Below are positions 1-11,073 of a stretch of 64,000 bases of DNA, one piece after another; within the stretch, counting starts at the first letter, position 1; each line of letters begins with the position of its first letter. This DNA comes from Hirudo medicinalis. Its lineage: Eukaryota > Annelida > Clitellata > Hirudinida > Hirudinidae. The translations under genes were made by a program, and so were the position numbers. The DNA is taken from contig MPNW01000228.1 in NCBI GenBank assembly GCA_011800805.1, positions 67,532 through 131,531 of the forward strand. The letters are read 5' to 3'. The notes below the pieces were generated by a model. The model searched no databases and had not been told where the DNA came from. It saw nothing but the letters and a program-made list of their open reading frames with translations.

Positions 1-5
1 TGTAG

Positions 6-1612
6 GCAGCACAATGTTTAACGGGAACAAGCTGTGAAGTGGTGCCCAACGATTCATGCGAAGGAACTAATTGTCCTCCATTCAAGGCGGTTTGCTCATT
101 GCGTTAGAATGTCAAGACAATTTTCTCTTCGAATGCGATAGTTAATTTAATAGTTAATAATAAGAAAGAATAAATTGATTTATTGATAATGTAATTTTTA
201 AAATAGAAAAACAAAATAAATTTCAGCAACTTCTTGCAAACCACCCATGTGTAAAATGTTTTGCCCGTTTGGCTTTGAAAACGATGAAAGAGGTTGTCTA
301 CTTTGCAAGTGCAAAAAGGATCCATGCGCTGTTGGTTGAATATTCTTATTTTACGAACGGCATGACGAATTTATATCATCAAACATTGTTTCTAGAAGCA
401 TCCCAACAATAACAAAAAATTTATGTCATGCACCCCTTGATATGATAACTTATGATATTTTATTAACAGCTGTTATTCTTACTTATTCTTACAAAATGCA
501 GTCTATTTAGTTAAATTAGTTAATTAAAAGTTCCGAAACGTTTTAATGCTCTAAATCTGGAAATAAAATTACTGGCAGATGGTAAGATGCAGCATCAATT
601 GCATCTGCCATGCACAGCAACTGGACAACTGCAAGAAACCTCCATGTCCCTCTGTTGGAGTTTGTGTCTACAGTTAGATGGACTTTATAGTTTTCAATGA
701 AAAGTATCTAAAATCGTTATGTAATGATACTGTTATTGTTGTTATTATTATTACTATTGATGATCATCATGTGTGCAAGGTCTGTTTCAAACATCTTATG
801 ACAGAAATAACTGTCTATGTTTGAGGTTATTATTTTGCCAATAAATGGCTTGTACCAATACATTTATCGTTACAATAATAGTTGAATTTGAATTGTATTT
901 AAGTTTCTCTTCAGTACGAAATGCTAAATTCATATTTACATTGGCTCAATGCTTACAGATTGTCCAATGCTCAAATGTAGAGAGTGTGTGAGTGGAAATA
1001 TTGTCGATGAAAACGGCTGCAGGACCTGCCAATGCAAAGACCCATGCGAGGTTTATGATTAGTAGTTGAATTAATCTTAATTAATAACGATAACAACCAT
1101 GACAGCAGCATTTGGCAATCTTATTATGCTTGATGCCGAATTATGTGCACTATTTTATACTTAGTAAAATCGGAAGATTATTTAATTTAATTTTACTTAT
1201 TAAAGGGTGTAACATGTTTTGATGGAGGTGTGTGTGTGGCCGACCCTCTTGCCAAAGAACGTTACCATTGCTCACTTATTACTGATCTGTGTGAGTATTA
1301 CGGTTTAAAAAACGAATCATTATTACTTAAATAGTTAAAAATCCACACTTATCTATTTCATAATGATTTAAATAATACTTAATAATAATAATAATTTTAA
1401 TAATACTTAAATAATAGCACAAATATCATGTTAATAACACAGGCTGCGAAAAGCCAACACCCCCCAGCAACTGTACAGCTTCGTACAATGTATGTCAAAC
1501 ATGCTTCAAGGATTGCACCACCATGAAGTGTGGGGGTAGTACCAGGTGTTGTCCTGACTATTTCGGTTGCTATGGATGCCGTCAAGCCATACCATGTCGT
1601 TCATTGGTTTGA
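6..1612 (+). CDS. Antistasin-family cysteine-rich secreted inhibitor, 3' part (5' end outside window)
   Basis: Six exons can be joined in constant phase: 6-102, 227-330, 579-672, 959-1050, 1206-1290 and 1443-1612 (TGA at 1610-1612). Exons 227-330 and 959-1050 each encode an antistasin-type domain. The first reads C-KMF-CPFGF, then DERGCLLCKC; the second ends ENGCRTCQCKDPC. Each is preceded by a short cysteine-rich linker exon (6-102 and 579-672). The last two exons encode a different cysteine-rich tail with paired cysteines (RCCPDYFGCYGC). Antistasins are secreted serine-protease inhibitors, and the residue after the Cys that opens the C-x-x-x-C reactive loop is P1. By that rule the first domain presents Lys and the second Arg; this is inference. 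The signal peptide and earlier domains must lie left of the window. AATAAA motifs follow at about 1711 and 1747. The family call is firm; the exact ends of the linker exons are less certain. Confidence 0.78.
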
Positions 1613-3024
1613 GAAACACCAATGGCTTCCTCTGCTAGAGCCATATAACCATATAATACCACAAATTTTGTTATTTAAAAAGTAACAATTACAATGTTAA
1701 ATGGTTTTAAAATAAATTATTTTCTTTCACTCCTTCGAACCTTTGAATAAAATCTACTCATGTCCAGCTTAAACAGCAAGGCGTCTGCTCTAACAATAGA
1801 ATCATGCACAGCTTGTGTTGCCATTACACATTTTATTGATCTAATTGTTGGATGTTTGCTACCACAAAGCAAAGCTAATAACGACTAGTGAAGTTAGAGT
1901 TAAACATAGTTCATTGTAGTTATGAGAAACTAAAAAATACTATTTAATGTCTGTCTATGCCTCACAAGCATACATTGAGAGTCTGCGGATTTAACAGCTA
2001 GGAAGAGGAGTAGATGCTTGGCAAATTTAGGAGAGCTTTTTTGAAAGTTACTTGAAAATTTGTTCAAATAGAATTTCTTATTTAAAAAATTATATAAAAA
2101 CCTTATTTAAAATGAATTGAAATCTTACTTAAAATGAAAACCAAAATCAACTAAAAAATTCAAACTATAGCGAATATGTAACTACAAAATCTGAAAAATT
2201 AAAACTTTAAGTGAAATCTAAACAAATGAAAATATAGCTAATTTAAAACTAAATATTCATAAGTAAGAACAACAAAATCGGAACTAAACTAAATGAAATA
2301 ATATGGAGTTAAATTTAAAATGAATTATTGTGAAACAACTTTGAAACCTCAAGAGTTAATAACTTTAGTAAATTCTACTTAGAATTAATTGCATGAAATT
2401 TCTTTAGTTTCAGCAACAATAAGAAAACAACATTATTAATATTGATAATAAAAACTTTAGTTTTATATTACGATTTAAGATGTATTCATTTAATTCGCCA
2501 GATGATGCTGTTCAAATTACATTTACAATGCTTTTAAAGAAATAAAATTTCACAAATTGAAGAATTCACAAGTTTCACCATGATTTAATAATAACTCCGT
2601 AATATCAAAAGCTGTTACTTGTTAACTTAACAATCCAAATAAGTTGTCTAACTGATAAAATGGTTGTTTTTTTTAATTTAATTTTATTTTTTTATTTTGA
2701 TCAATTTTATTTATTAACCAAGCACAACAATAAACCAACAGAAAAACAAACACACGCTATCAGATCGACCCTCATTAACACGTTACAAGTTGTTAACATG
2801 TCGTTGCTTAGATTATCTCATGAATTTCATTTTTTTCTACTGGCCTCTCTTGTGTATGATTAAACTGCAAGGAACAAAGGCAGGAATTAATTTAACTTTA
2901 ATTTGTGGATATTTTTGATGTTTTTATATTTGATTTCAGTTCATATGAAAACAGTTGCCTTTTTCTTTAATTTTTCAATTATCAGCGTAAATGCTTAAAA
3001 ACAAGTCAGCAAGAAAGAAATGAC
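1613..3024. other. Intergenic AT-rich DNA
   Basis: This is the 3' flank of the antistasin-like gene. It contains poly(A)-signal-like AATAAA motifs in the first 150 bases. No exon with a conserved protein signature was found on either strand, and the short open frame around 2660-2863 is low-complexity AT-rich sequence. Confidence 0.5.
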
Positions 3025-3505
3025 TGTGTTGTTATTTGTGTTATTATTTGTGTTGTTATTTGTGTTGTTATTTGTGTCATTATTTGTGTTGTTATTTGTG
3101 TCATTATATGTGTTGTTATTTGTGTTATTATTTGTGTTGTTATTTGTGTTGTTATTTGTGTTATTATTTGTGTTATTATTTGTGTTATTATTTGTGTTAT
3201 TATTTGTGTTATTATTTGTGTTATTATATGTGTTATTATTTGTGTTATTATTTGTGTTATTATATGTGTTGTTATTTGTGTTATTATTTGTGTTATTATA
3301 TGTGTTATTATTTGTGTTATTATATGTGTTGTTATTTGTGTTATTATTTGTGTTATTATATGTGTTGTTATTTGTGTTATTATTTGTGTTATTATTTGTG
3401 TTATTATTTGTGTTATTATTTGTATTATTATTTGTGTTATTATTTGTGTTATTATTTGTGTTATTATTTGTGTTATTATTTGTGTTATTATTTGTGTTAT
3501 TATTT
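3025..3505 (+). repeat. 12-bp minisatellite, about 40 copies
   Basis: A head-to-tail array of the unit TGTGTTATTATT, with variants in which TTA becomes TTG and TTT becomes TAT. Because the unit is a multiple of three and carries no stop in two forward frames, it yields long artificial open frames (an LLFV-type or CYYL-type tetrapeptide repeat). There is no start context, splice context or homology, so these frames are not called as protein. Confidence 0.95.
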
Positions 3506-4931
3506 GGTGTCTTTCAATTGGATGTCAATAAAAGTTCGTTGGAGGCTTTTCTCTGTTTTATGAGTTTTCCTTATTGCAGGTTTTTACAACGTGAGAATAA
3601 TAAATGAGAAATTATTGATAAATTATATACACGTTAGTAAAATTTCAATTTAATAATTTAAATATTAATTGATAATAATAATTAAATTATTAATTGATAC
3701 TTTAATTTGAAAAGTGAACTTTTATATTTTCAACGACAATTAAACAAATTAGACAACCATAGATGCAAATTTATTATCCCACAGTTATTTAGTATTTTTT
3801 AGCATTTTACTTTCCATTTCACAAACAGAAATACGCAAATATGCCGCATTATGTTTTTGTATAAAAAGAAAAGTTCCTGCAAATATCTCTTGAAATATGC
3901 ACTCCATTATGGGGTCAATTGGTCGCATGTGAATCACAAATTTGTTTCATATCAAGTTGTTTTTAAAGAGAATTGTTAATGTCAAGTTGCGAATATATTA
4001 TATCGATTACAAATAATTCGACAATAAACATTAATCGATGTAATTATTTCTAAGCTTAAAAATAAATTAGCTTTTCCTGTCTTTGCAATCACAGCGGCCA
4101 TAGATTGTTTTAAAATTGATGGATCTTTAATTGCTTCCATAAAACTGCTGATTTCACAGGTTATCAATCAATTAGAAGATTCTCTCTCAGTTCCGTGTAA
4201 AAGAATAGTTTTTTTACGCATAATTGTAGAAATGTCATGTAATTTATGACACATGCAATAATTTTTTTGAATTTTGGTTTCATGGCAAACACCTTCAAGG
4301 ATGAAACGTTGTGAATTGCAGAAAATTTTAGAAGTTAAAAACATCTTTATTAAAATAACAAAAGAAAATATGCGATGGCATACATAATTTTAAACAAAAG
4401 CACGACTGAAGTTAACAAAGTGACATTATTTTTAATAATTAACAAATTTACGACGTTAGAATCTTCAATATTTAATTTTGCAAAATTCTGAAAAAAATAT
4501 TTACTAATATTTATTAATAATTTATTAATTTATTTAATTAATTAATTTATTAATAATTAAATTTTTAAAATTTTCAATATAATTAATGTAGTATTTAATT
4601 TGAATATTAATTTGAATATATGACAGAAGTGCATTAAATTGCAAATTGTTGAAAATCATAATTTTGTTCGACAAGCTGGTGGTCTAAAAAAAATTCTTTC
4701 CTTTTCTGTTGCTAACTGAATCCATTTAATTTTCTGAAAATAAAATTATTCTTCATTTAAGTCATTTAAACAAACATCATTATTCTCAAAAGAGCAGCCT
4801 TTTCCCAGCAGAGATCATTTGATCCGAATTAAAGTTTTTATTTTTCACCACTTCCGGATAAGTTTTTCTACTATCTTGCTTCTGTTTCCATTATCATCCC
4901 CAAATTATCAAAAGAACCATCAAAAGAACCA
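3506..4931. other. Intergenic AT-rich DNA downstream of the nicotinic receptor
   Basis: No coding signature was seen. The stretch is strongly AT-rich (TTAATTAATTAA-type runs near 4500-4620). It forms the 3' flank of the minus-strand receptor gene, and just left of the receptor stop there is a short direct repeat (CATCAAAAGAAC, about 4906-4940). Confidence 0.5.
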
Positions 4932-7900
4932 TCAAAAGAACCAGCACCAACCATCATAAGGACAGATGGCTATAGTGTTGATGGTATCAGTTGTTAGTTT
5001 GGAGTGAAAGTAATTGTAATGTTCCTTGATGGCATCCTGATCAATGGATTCGTAAACATTCGGTGCGTTGATGAGGATAATGAGAGTGGCAGCCACGGTC
5101 ACCACCAAGTAGATGTAAAGCAGGAGGCGGTCGATCACGTGAGCTATGTAGCGCCAATCATCTATGACCTGAATATTTTTAGTGATTTCAGTTGAATGGT
5201 ATCAAGTAATCAATAGAATTTCACTGGGAACATTCAGTGGAAGCAGTAAAAGCCGTCACTTTTTGTTCTGAAATTAATTCTGTTTATTGGACTTGGAAGA
5301 AACGAAATGCTGAGATCAAATTTAATTTAAAAAAGCTTCAAGATCTCATAAAAAACAGGCAACTAAGATGTTTAAATAATGTTCGTTACTTATCAAATTG
5401 ATGATCGTAAAATAATGAATGTAACATTGAGGAAGATCAATTCACGACATTCCAATTTTGAGAATTTCTGAGAATTATAACTGTGAAATACAAACCTCCA
5501 AATAGTCGTCCTCGTTCTTTAAATGAGCGGAAATAAATCTCACAGCCTCAACAGCTTTGATGATTTCCGGTTCCAGTTTTACCATCTTCACTTCATCTTC
5601 TCTATCTTCAGTCACCACTCCACTCTCTTTTTTATCATCATCTTTCTGCTGCCGACGTTTCTGTCGCTGTTGAAGTTGCTGCTGCTGTTTGAGCAGTCGC
5701 TTTCTAACTGGACAGTTTGGGTTGTGTAATTCAGAAAAGTCTATCTCCAGAGGTTTCAAAGCGGCTCTTCGCGAACCCTCAGGTGAAGGAAGGGGGGAAC
5801 TAGAATGTGCAGAACAACTGGAAAATGGGTTGAATGATTTGCTTTCTTTTGTCTGCTGATTGTTTGTTGAAGGACGCTGAATAAATAGTATTCTCGGAAG
5901 GAACTCTAGAAAAACAGCTCTGATGAATTTTGGCATTTTGTGGGTTCTCGGAGTCTTATAGTGCCAGTTGAGGACAAATATAGTATTTACCACTGCTATC
6001 ACATCGAGCACGACAGCGAACAAAAGATATTTGGCAAATAATGGAAAACTGGTGGAAGACGGGGGAAGGAGATTTGTCACCAGAACTTGGAGAAAGACAA
6101 CAAGTGCCAGCAGGATGGAGACAGACATGGTTGTTTTTTCCCCTGCGTCTGCAGGCAGCATGAAAACGACTGTGGTGAGTATAGAGATAAGAAGGCAGGG
6201 TATGATGAGATTAACGGTATAGTAAAGAGTCTTTCGTCTCAGTTTGAGCTTGTAATTGGTAAAAGTCCTGTTGTCCTTTTCTGTGATTTCTCCAGGAAAA
6301 TCCACTAAATCCCAGCTTCCACTCTTTTCGTAATCCGAAAGATCAACGTGTGTGTATGCCTCTCCTAAGGTGTTAGTTAAGTACCATTTCATGGTGACCT
6401 ATCAAAAAGACACATTAAAAATATTCTGAATTAATAATTATCATAGTTAATTGGTATTTAGAATTTAGAACTGCATTTCTAAAAAAATCCATTTCTCGAA
6501 TTCATTTTCAAATGTCACTTTTGTCACTATTCAAGACAATCAATATTTATTTTTAATAGACTTTTATCAGTGGTTATTTAAATAATTTTTGCTGTTTTAA
6601 ATAGCATACACATGTTTTGTTTGAATTTGTTTGAATGTCTTGTTTAATTATTAAAAAAAAACCATTTTATTCTATTTCTTAAAACCAAAATTATTTTTCT
6701 TTGCCTGATAAATTTGGCAGCCAAAATACGCAAGTCGTGTTCTCATTGATTGGTCAAAGACCTATCTGTAACTCGGGACGTACTAATGTTACTATTTCAT
6801 GGTATCATTAAAAGATTTAAGTATCATCTGCTGTAATGTAATTAATATTTTGAACCTTCAATGCCATCATTCAGATGAATTCACCTTTACTCAATTAAAA
6901 GCACTTAGCTCTGAAACATTTTCAAAGAGGTATTTCCATGTCTCTTGTGAGTCACAGGAAGGAGGCTTGCCACGATGAAAGTCAGTTAGTGACTAATATG
7001 TTATTTGTTTAAAATAAAATAAAATATATATTGTTTTAAATTTAAACAGACTTTATATTTATTTTGTATAACTTGACTTATAACTTATGTAGAATTTGAT
7101 AACATTATCAATCATCATCACCATCGTTCACACTTTCCACTCCAGTCAGTATCATTATCAACCTCGGAAGAGTCATAGGTCCAGGAAGCAAAGGACAGTT
7201 CGCACTCTTGTTCATCAAATGGAAAGTATGTGACGTCAATACTGCAACTGCTCTTGTAAATGGTGCACGGTATCCACATTACGTATCCGTTAAAATACAC
7301 GAGGACATTTGATGGAAAAGACACCTGAAATCTGCCATCTGCACTGGAAATTAAAAAATAATTAATTTTTTAAATAATTTTAAGAAAAATAACAAGAAAA
7401 CATTTGATGGAATAAAATAATGCTCAATCAAGCAACTGATAGTATGATTGATGGTCAGCTAGGAAAATCATTCGCAAATATTTGGTTCAAAGCATTTTAA
7501 AATATTTAAAATAAATCCAATAAAATGCTAAAAATATTGAACATTGAGTTGGCATTAATGAACGCAAGAAATCAAATTACAAAACAAAAAGTCTTTATAT
7601 TTTATCCTGTTTCTTTCGGTCTTAATTTTTAACATATTAGTTAAATATTTTATTTTATTATTTTTAAATATTTTATTTTATTATTTTTAAATATTTTATT
7701 ATATTATTTACGACGTAATTTCGAGAACTTGAGTTCAGCAATCTTTCAAAAATTGGTCCAAGCATTTTTTTTACGTAAAATATATTTTGTAATGCAATAA
7801 TAATCATTTTTATTTTATTTTATTTATATTGTATTATGTTTGTGACTATTTTAAGATAATTAATAAAATTGGTCAAATGAAATTCTTCAGTGACTCGCTT

Positions 7901-8927
7901 GTTATAAAGCACGATATCAGGTTTCCAAACTCGGTCAGGTTGAATCCTGATGACGTCTATGTCTCCATATTCCTTGGTGTTCCAACGCAACTGATAGTCA
8001 CACCAGTGCTACAAGTCACGTGATCACGAACATTTCCAGCATTTTATTGCAATTATGCCATTTGTTAAATGTTATTTGTTAAATTCGCAATTGCAAATTG
8101 TAAAGTTAAATTTAAATTTAAATGATTAATCGAAGTAGTTCTTGAATGAGAATAACGTTGAAGACAACAATTATTTTGCTGAGGACGATGATGATGATGT
8201 CGATGAACAAATAGGACGAAGAAATCCACTCACCAATCTGAGCCAAACATTGGTCTTCATGATTTGATTTCTCTCGTCCTAAGATTGAAATTAATTCCTA
8301 AAATTACATCTAAATTTGAGAACATATTGTGGAATTGCATAAGAACTCAAATTAGAAAAGTCATGAGAAGAGAATGAGTTTAAGATTTATAATTCTCTCA
8401 ACAGCAGTTTAGACAATTTCAACTTTTAAATGACTTTTTTGCTAATAGTTCTCAGATTTTAAACTTTTTTAGAATGTAATCTGATCTTAGCGACAACAGG
8501 ATTGTAAATAATTCAGGAAACCATAAAAAGAGACTGTTTTTATTCAATTCCAAGATTTTTTCATTTTCAATAATTCATCCACCTTTTAATCAATTTGTAT
8601 TTAAAATAATCTAATTTAAAATGTATTTATAAGAAATTGTCATCGAATTCAAAAAGAAAACTAGGCATTTTATTGCTGAATAATATAATAATAAAATAAT
8701 AAACATTCCATTATAATAAATATTCCATTAATGTGAATAACAAAAGGACAAATTACGATGAAACTGAAATCAGCAGTCGATTAAGACTGACCAGATTGAT
8801 GAGCTGAATGAGAGCCATTTCAAAACCAGTGGAGATGATGTCGCTGATGTTCTCAACTGGTCTGATTCGAGGGTTGTAACCCCCATCTTTGCGCTCAAAC
8901 AAGTCCTGAAGCAAGCGGTACTCGTCA
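4932..8927 (-). CDS. Nicotinic acetylcholine receptor subunit, non-alpha type (Cys-loop ligand-gated cation channel)
   Basis: Exons in transcription order: 8792-8927, 8234-8278, 7899-8008, 7163-7343, 5496-6398 and 4932-5168; all phases agree. The 45-nt and 110-nt exons match the classic sizes in this family. The protein shows EYRLLQDLFERKDGGYNPR at the mature N terminus, the WxPDIxLYN motif, a Cys-loop with 13 residues between cysteines (CSIDVTYFPFDEQEC), and M1-M3 inside exon 5496-6398. M2 keeps GEK at its inner end. A long M3-M4 loop carries a Gln-rich basic run, and M4 lies in the last exon after DDWRYIAHVIDR. The agonist loop between GSWDL and LRRKTLYY has no adjacent cysteine pair, so this is a non-alpha subunit that needs an alpha partner. 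The LYN-NADG junction requires a GC donor at 7897-7898. The signal-peptide exon was not identified with confidence. Confidence 0.93.
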
Positions 8928-9155
8928 CTGCTGCCAGTCCTTACTGGGTGATGACAGTCATTGCATCATTACACTATTAATGGTGATGAAGGAGGAGATA
9001 AGATTACACCGAGAGAAGTCATAAATGAAGTTTTGTCATTGGTCCAGTCCTAATTGAATGCAAATGAGTTAGGGTCAGCCCCATTGAGTGCACAAGTTAT
9101 TTATGGAATCGCATGCAATTAACGAAAAGGGTTTTTCATCAAGGTATCCATGGTA

Positions 9156-9217
9156 ATGACGATGAAGACGACGACGATGATGATGATATGATATGATGAT
9201 GGTATATGATGATGACT
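9156..9217. repeat. GAT/GAC trinucleotide microsatellite
   Basis: Imperfect run of GAC, GAT and ATGAT units in non-coding DNA upstream of the receptor gene. Confidence 0.8.
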
Positions 9218-9512
9218 AGAATTAAGTTATTGTCCAGAAATAATTTTAGCACAATTTTATTCTTTTTCCATTCTTTTTTTTGTACATTGAATTTTAGTAA
9301 TTAATTTTAATTCATATCAATGATTCATAATAAATACAAATATTTCAATTATAAGTTTCATTTAACAATATTTTCCTTAATCTCAGATGTCTGTTAAACC
9401 TGATTGGCAAGTGCCATGTTATTGAAAACAATTTATAATAGGTAATTGTCAAATAATACTATTATGTTGTATTAAATTGCCTTATGTTGAAATTCAGTTT
9501 ATTTCGTCCAAC

Positions 9513-9906
9513 CTGCTCTTAGGGTTGCCATCTGAAAAATCACTGAAAGCAACAAAGTTCTGAGGAGCATAGTTGAACAAAACTCTTTTCAGTTGAATGA
9601 TTTAATCCTCGAAGAATTCAAAATTTATTAGAACTGTAAATTATTGCAACAATTACAACTAATAATTCTTGTTGCATCGATAGCTTCTTGATGTCTTGTT
9701 GCTTTCTTCTTTTAGAACATCATGCTGAGGAAAGTTGTAAAGAACCTCTGATAGGCTGAGTGCCTGTTTGCTGCAGTAACTTCTAAAAATAGAAAGAGGA
9801 CGCTATCGTTATTCCCATTGGAAAGATTAGTTACTCGGCATGGATGTTTCATTCGTTCCTTTGCTTTATCTAAAAATTCTTCTTTCCAAGGATGGTTCAC
9901 TATCAC
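9513..9906 (-). CDS. Exon-like segments of uncertain membership, possibly 5' exons of the receptor gene
   Basis: Three minus-strand segments can be read as consecutive exons: 9835-9906 (phase 0 to 0, donor GTAACT, contains NHPWKEEFLDKAKERM), 9746-9782 (phase 0 to 1) and 9513-9582 (phase 1 to 2, contains NYAPQNFVAFSDFSDGNP). The phase-2 end would join exactly to the receptor exon ending at 8927 and complete a Ser codon. Weak points: the acceptor of the third segment has no pyrimidine tract, the intron between the first two would be only 52 nt, and no known family was recognised. A separate small gene ending at an in-frame TGA shortly after 9513 is an equally good reading. Treat this as a hypothesis. 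Confidence 0.22.
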
Positions 9907-9934
9907 CTAGAAACTATTGCTCTTTGAAAGATTG

Positions 9935-10092
9935 ATGACGATGACAATGATGATGATGATGACAATGATGATGATGACAATGATGGTGGTGATGATGATG
10001 ATGATGACAATGATGGTGGTGATGATGATGATGATGACAATGATGGTGGTGATGACGATAATGGTGATGATGACGATAATGGTGATGATGAC
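9935..10092. repeat. GAT trinucleotide microsatellite
   Basis: Long tract of GATGATGATGACAATGATGGTG-like units. It produces artificial Met/Thr, His or Ile-rich frames, which are not genes. Confidence 0.9.
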
Positions 10093-10886
10093 CATAAGTA
10101 GAAAGCAATTTTTCAGAGTTGATTTATGAGCGCCATCTCCTGAGCAAAAATAGCAGGCTGAATATTCATAGTTTGAATTGGTTCTAAAAATAACATTTGG
10201 AATCATTGCAAAAAGCATGTGTTGTCGTGTATTCACGTGCAGTCTAACTCATGCACAAATTAATTAGGGTAATAATATTAATTTAATAATTAATAAGTTT
10301 AATAATCGTTAAACCTAATTGATAACATACCGTGGTGTGAGTCGTCCTTAATTTGTTTGCTAAATATAATTACCAAGTTGATAATAATTAACAAGTAATT
10401 CGTGTGATTATTCAGTCACTCTAATTGTTACCAATCCCAAAATCCTTCCTCAAAAAGAGGATAATGAGTCACGAAAAGGTGATCATATTTTGTCCTGCGT
10501 TGATAAATATCGAAAACATGTTTTGATTTTGCGGAAGAAAATCAATGAAAGATTTTGATCCCAATTTTTACTTCATTTTCCTGTGTCCCAAAATAGGAGC
10601 GCAAAGACCTGAACAAATTAATGGAAGGAAGGAGCTGGAAAAACTCGGCCGAATAATGCATCTGATTTAAACTCCAGATGCAGTGCTGGATCTATTGAAA
10701 TAGAAATTACCAATAAATTTATTATTTGAAACAAGAACTATTAAAAATTAATTCTGAAAAGCAATAGTACATCAAAGCTATTTATTGTTGCCAATCAAAT
10801 TTAAAAACTGAGAGAATAAAAAAAATTGTTGTATCAGTTAGGTTGAGTCATTTACCGAGAACATGGAAAGGAGATTAGAATGAATA

Positions 10887-11038
10887 TCATCATCATCGTC
10901 ATAAGCATCATCATCATCATCATCGTCGTCGTCGTCGTCGTCATCATCATCATCATCATCACCATCAGCATCGTCCTCATCACATTCATCATCACCATCA
11001 TCATCGTCGTCATCATCATCATCATCATCATCATCACC

Positions 11039-11070
<32 letters not shown>

Positions 11071-11073
11071 CAC
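10887..11073. repeat. ATC/GTC trinucleotide microsatellite
   Basis: About 190 bases of CATCATCATC with a central GTC-rich part. It is low complexity on both strands. Confidence 0.92.

Noticed and set aside
9907..10236. His- and Ile-rich frames on the minus strand
   Set aside because: Produced by the GAT microsatellite; the non-repeat ends show no domain.
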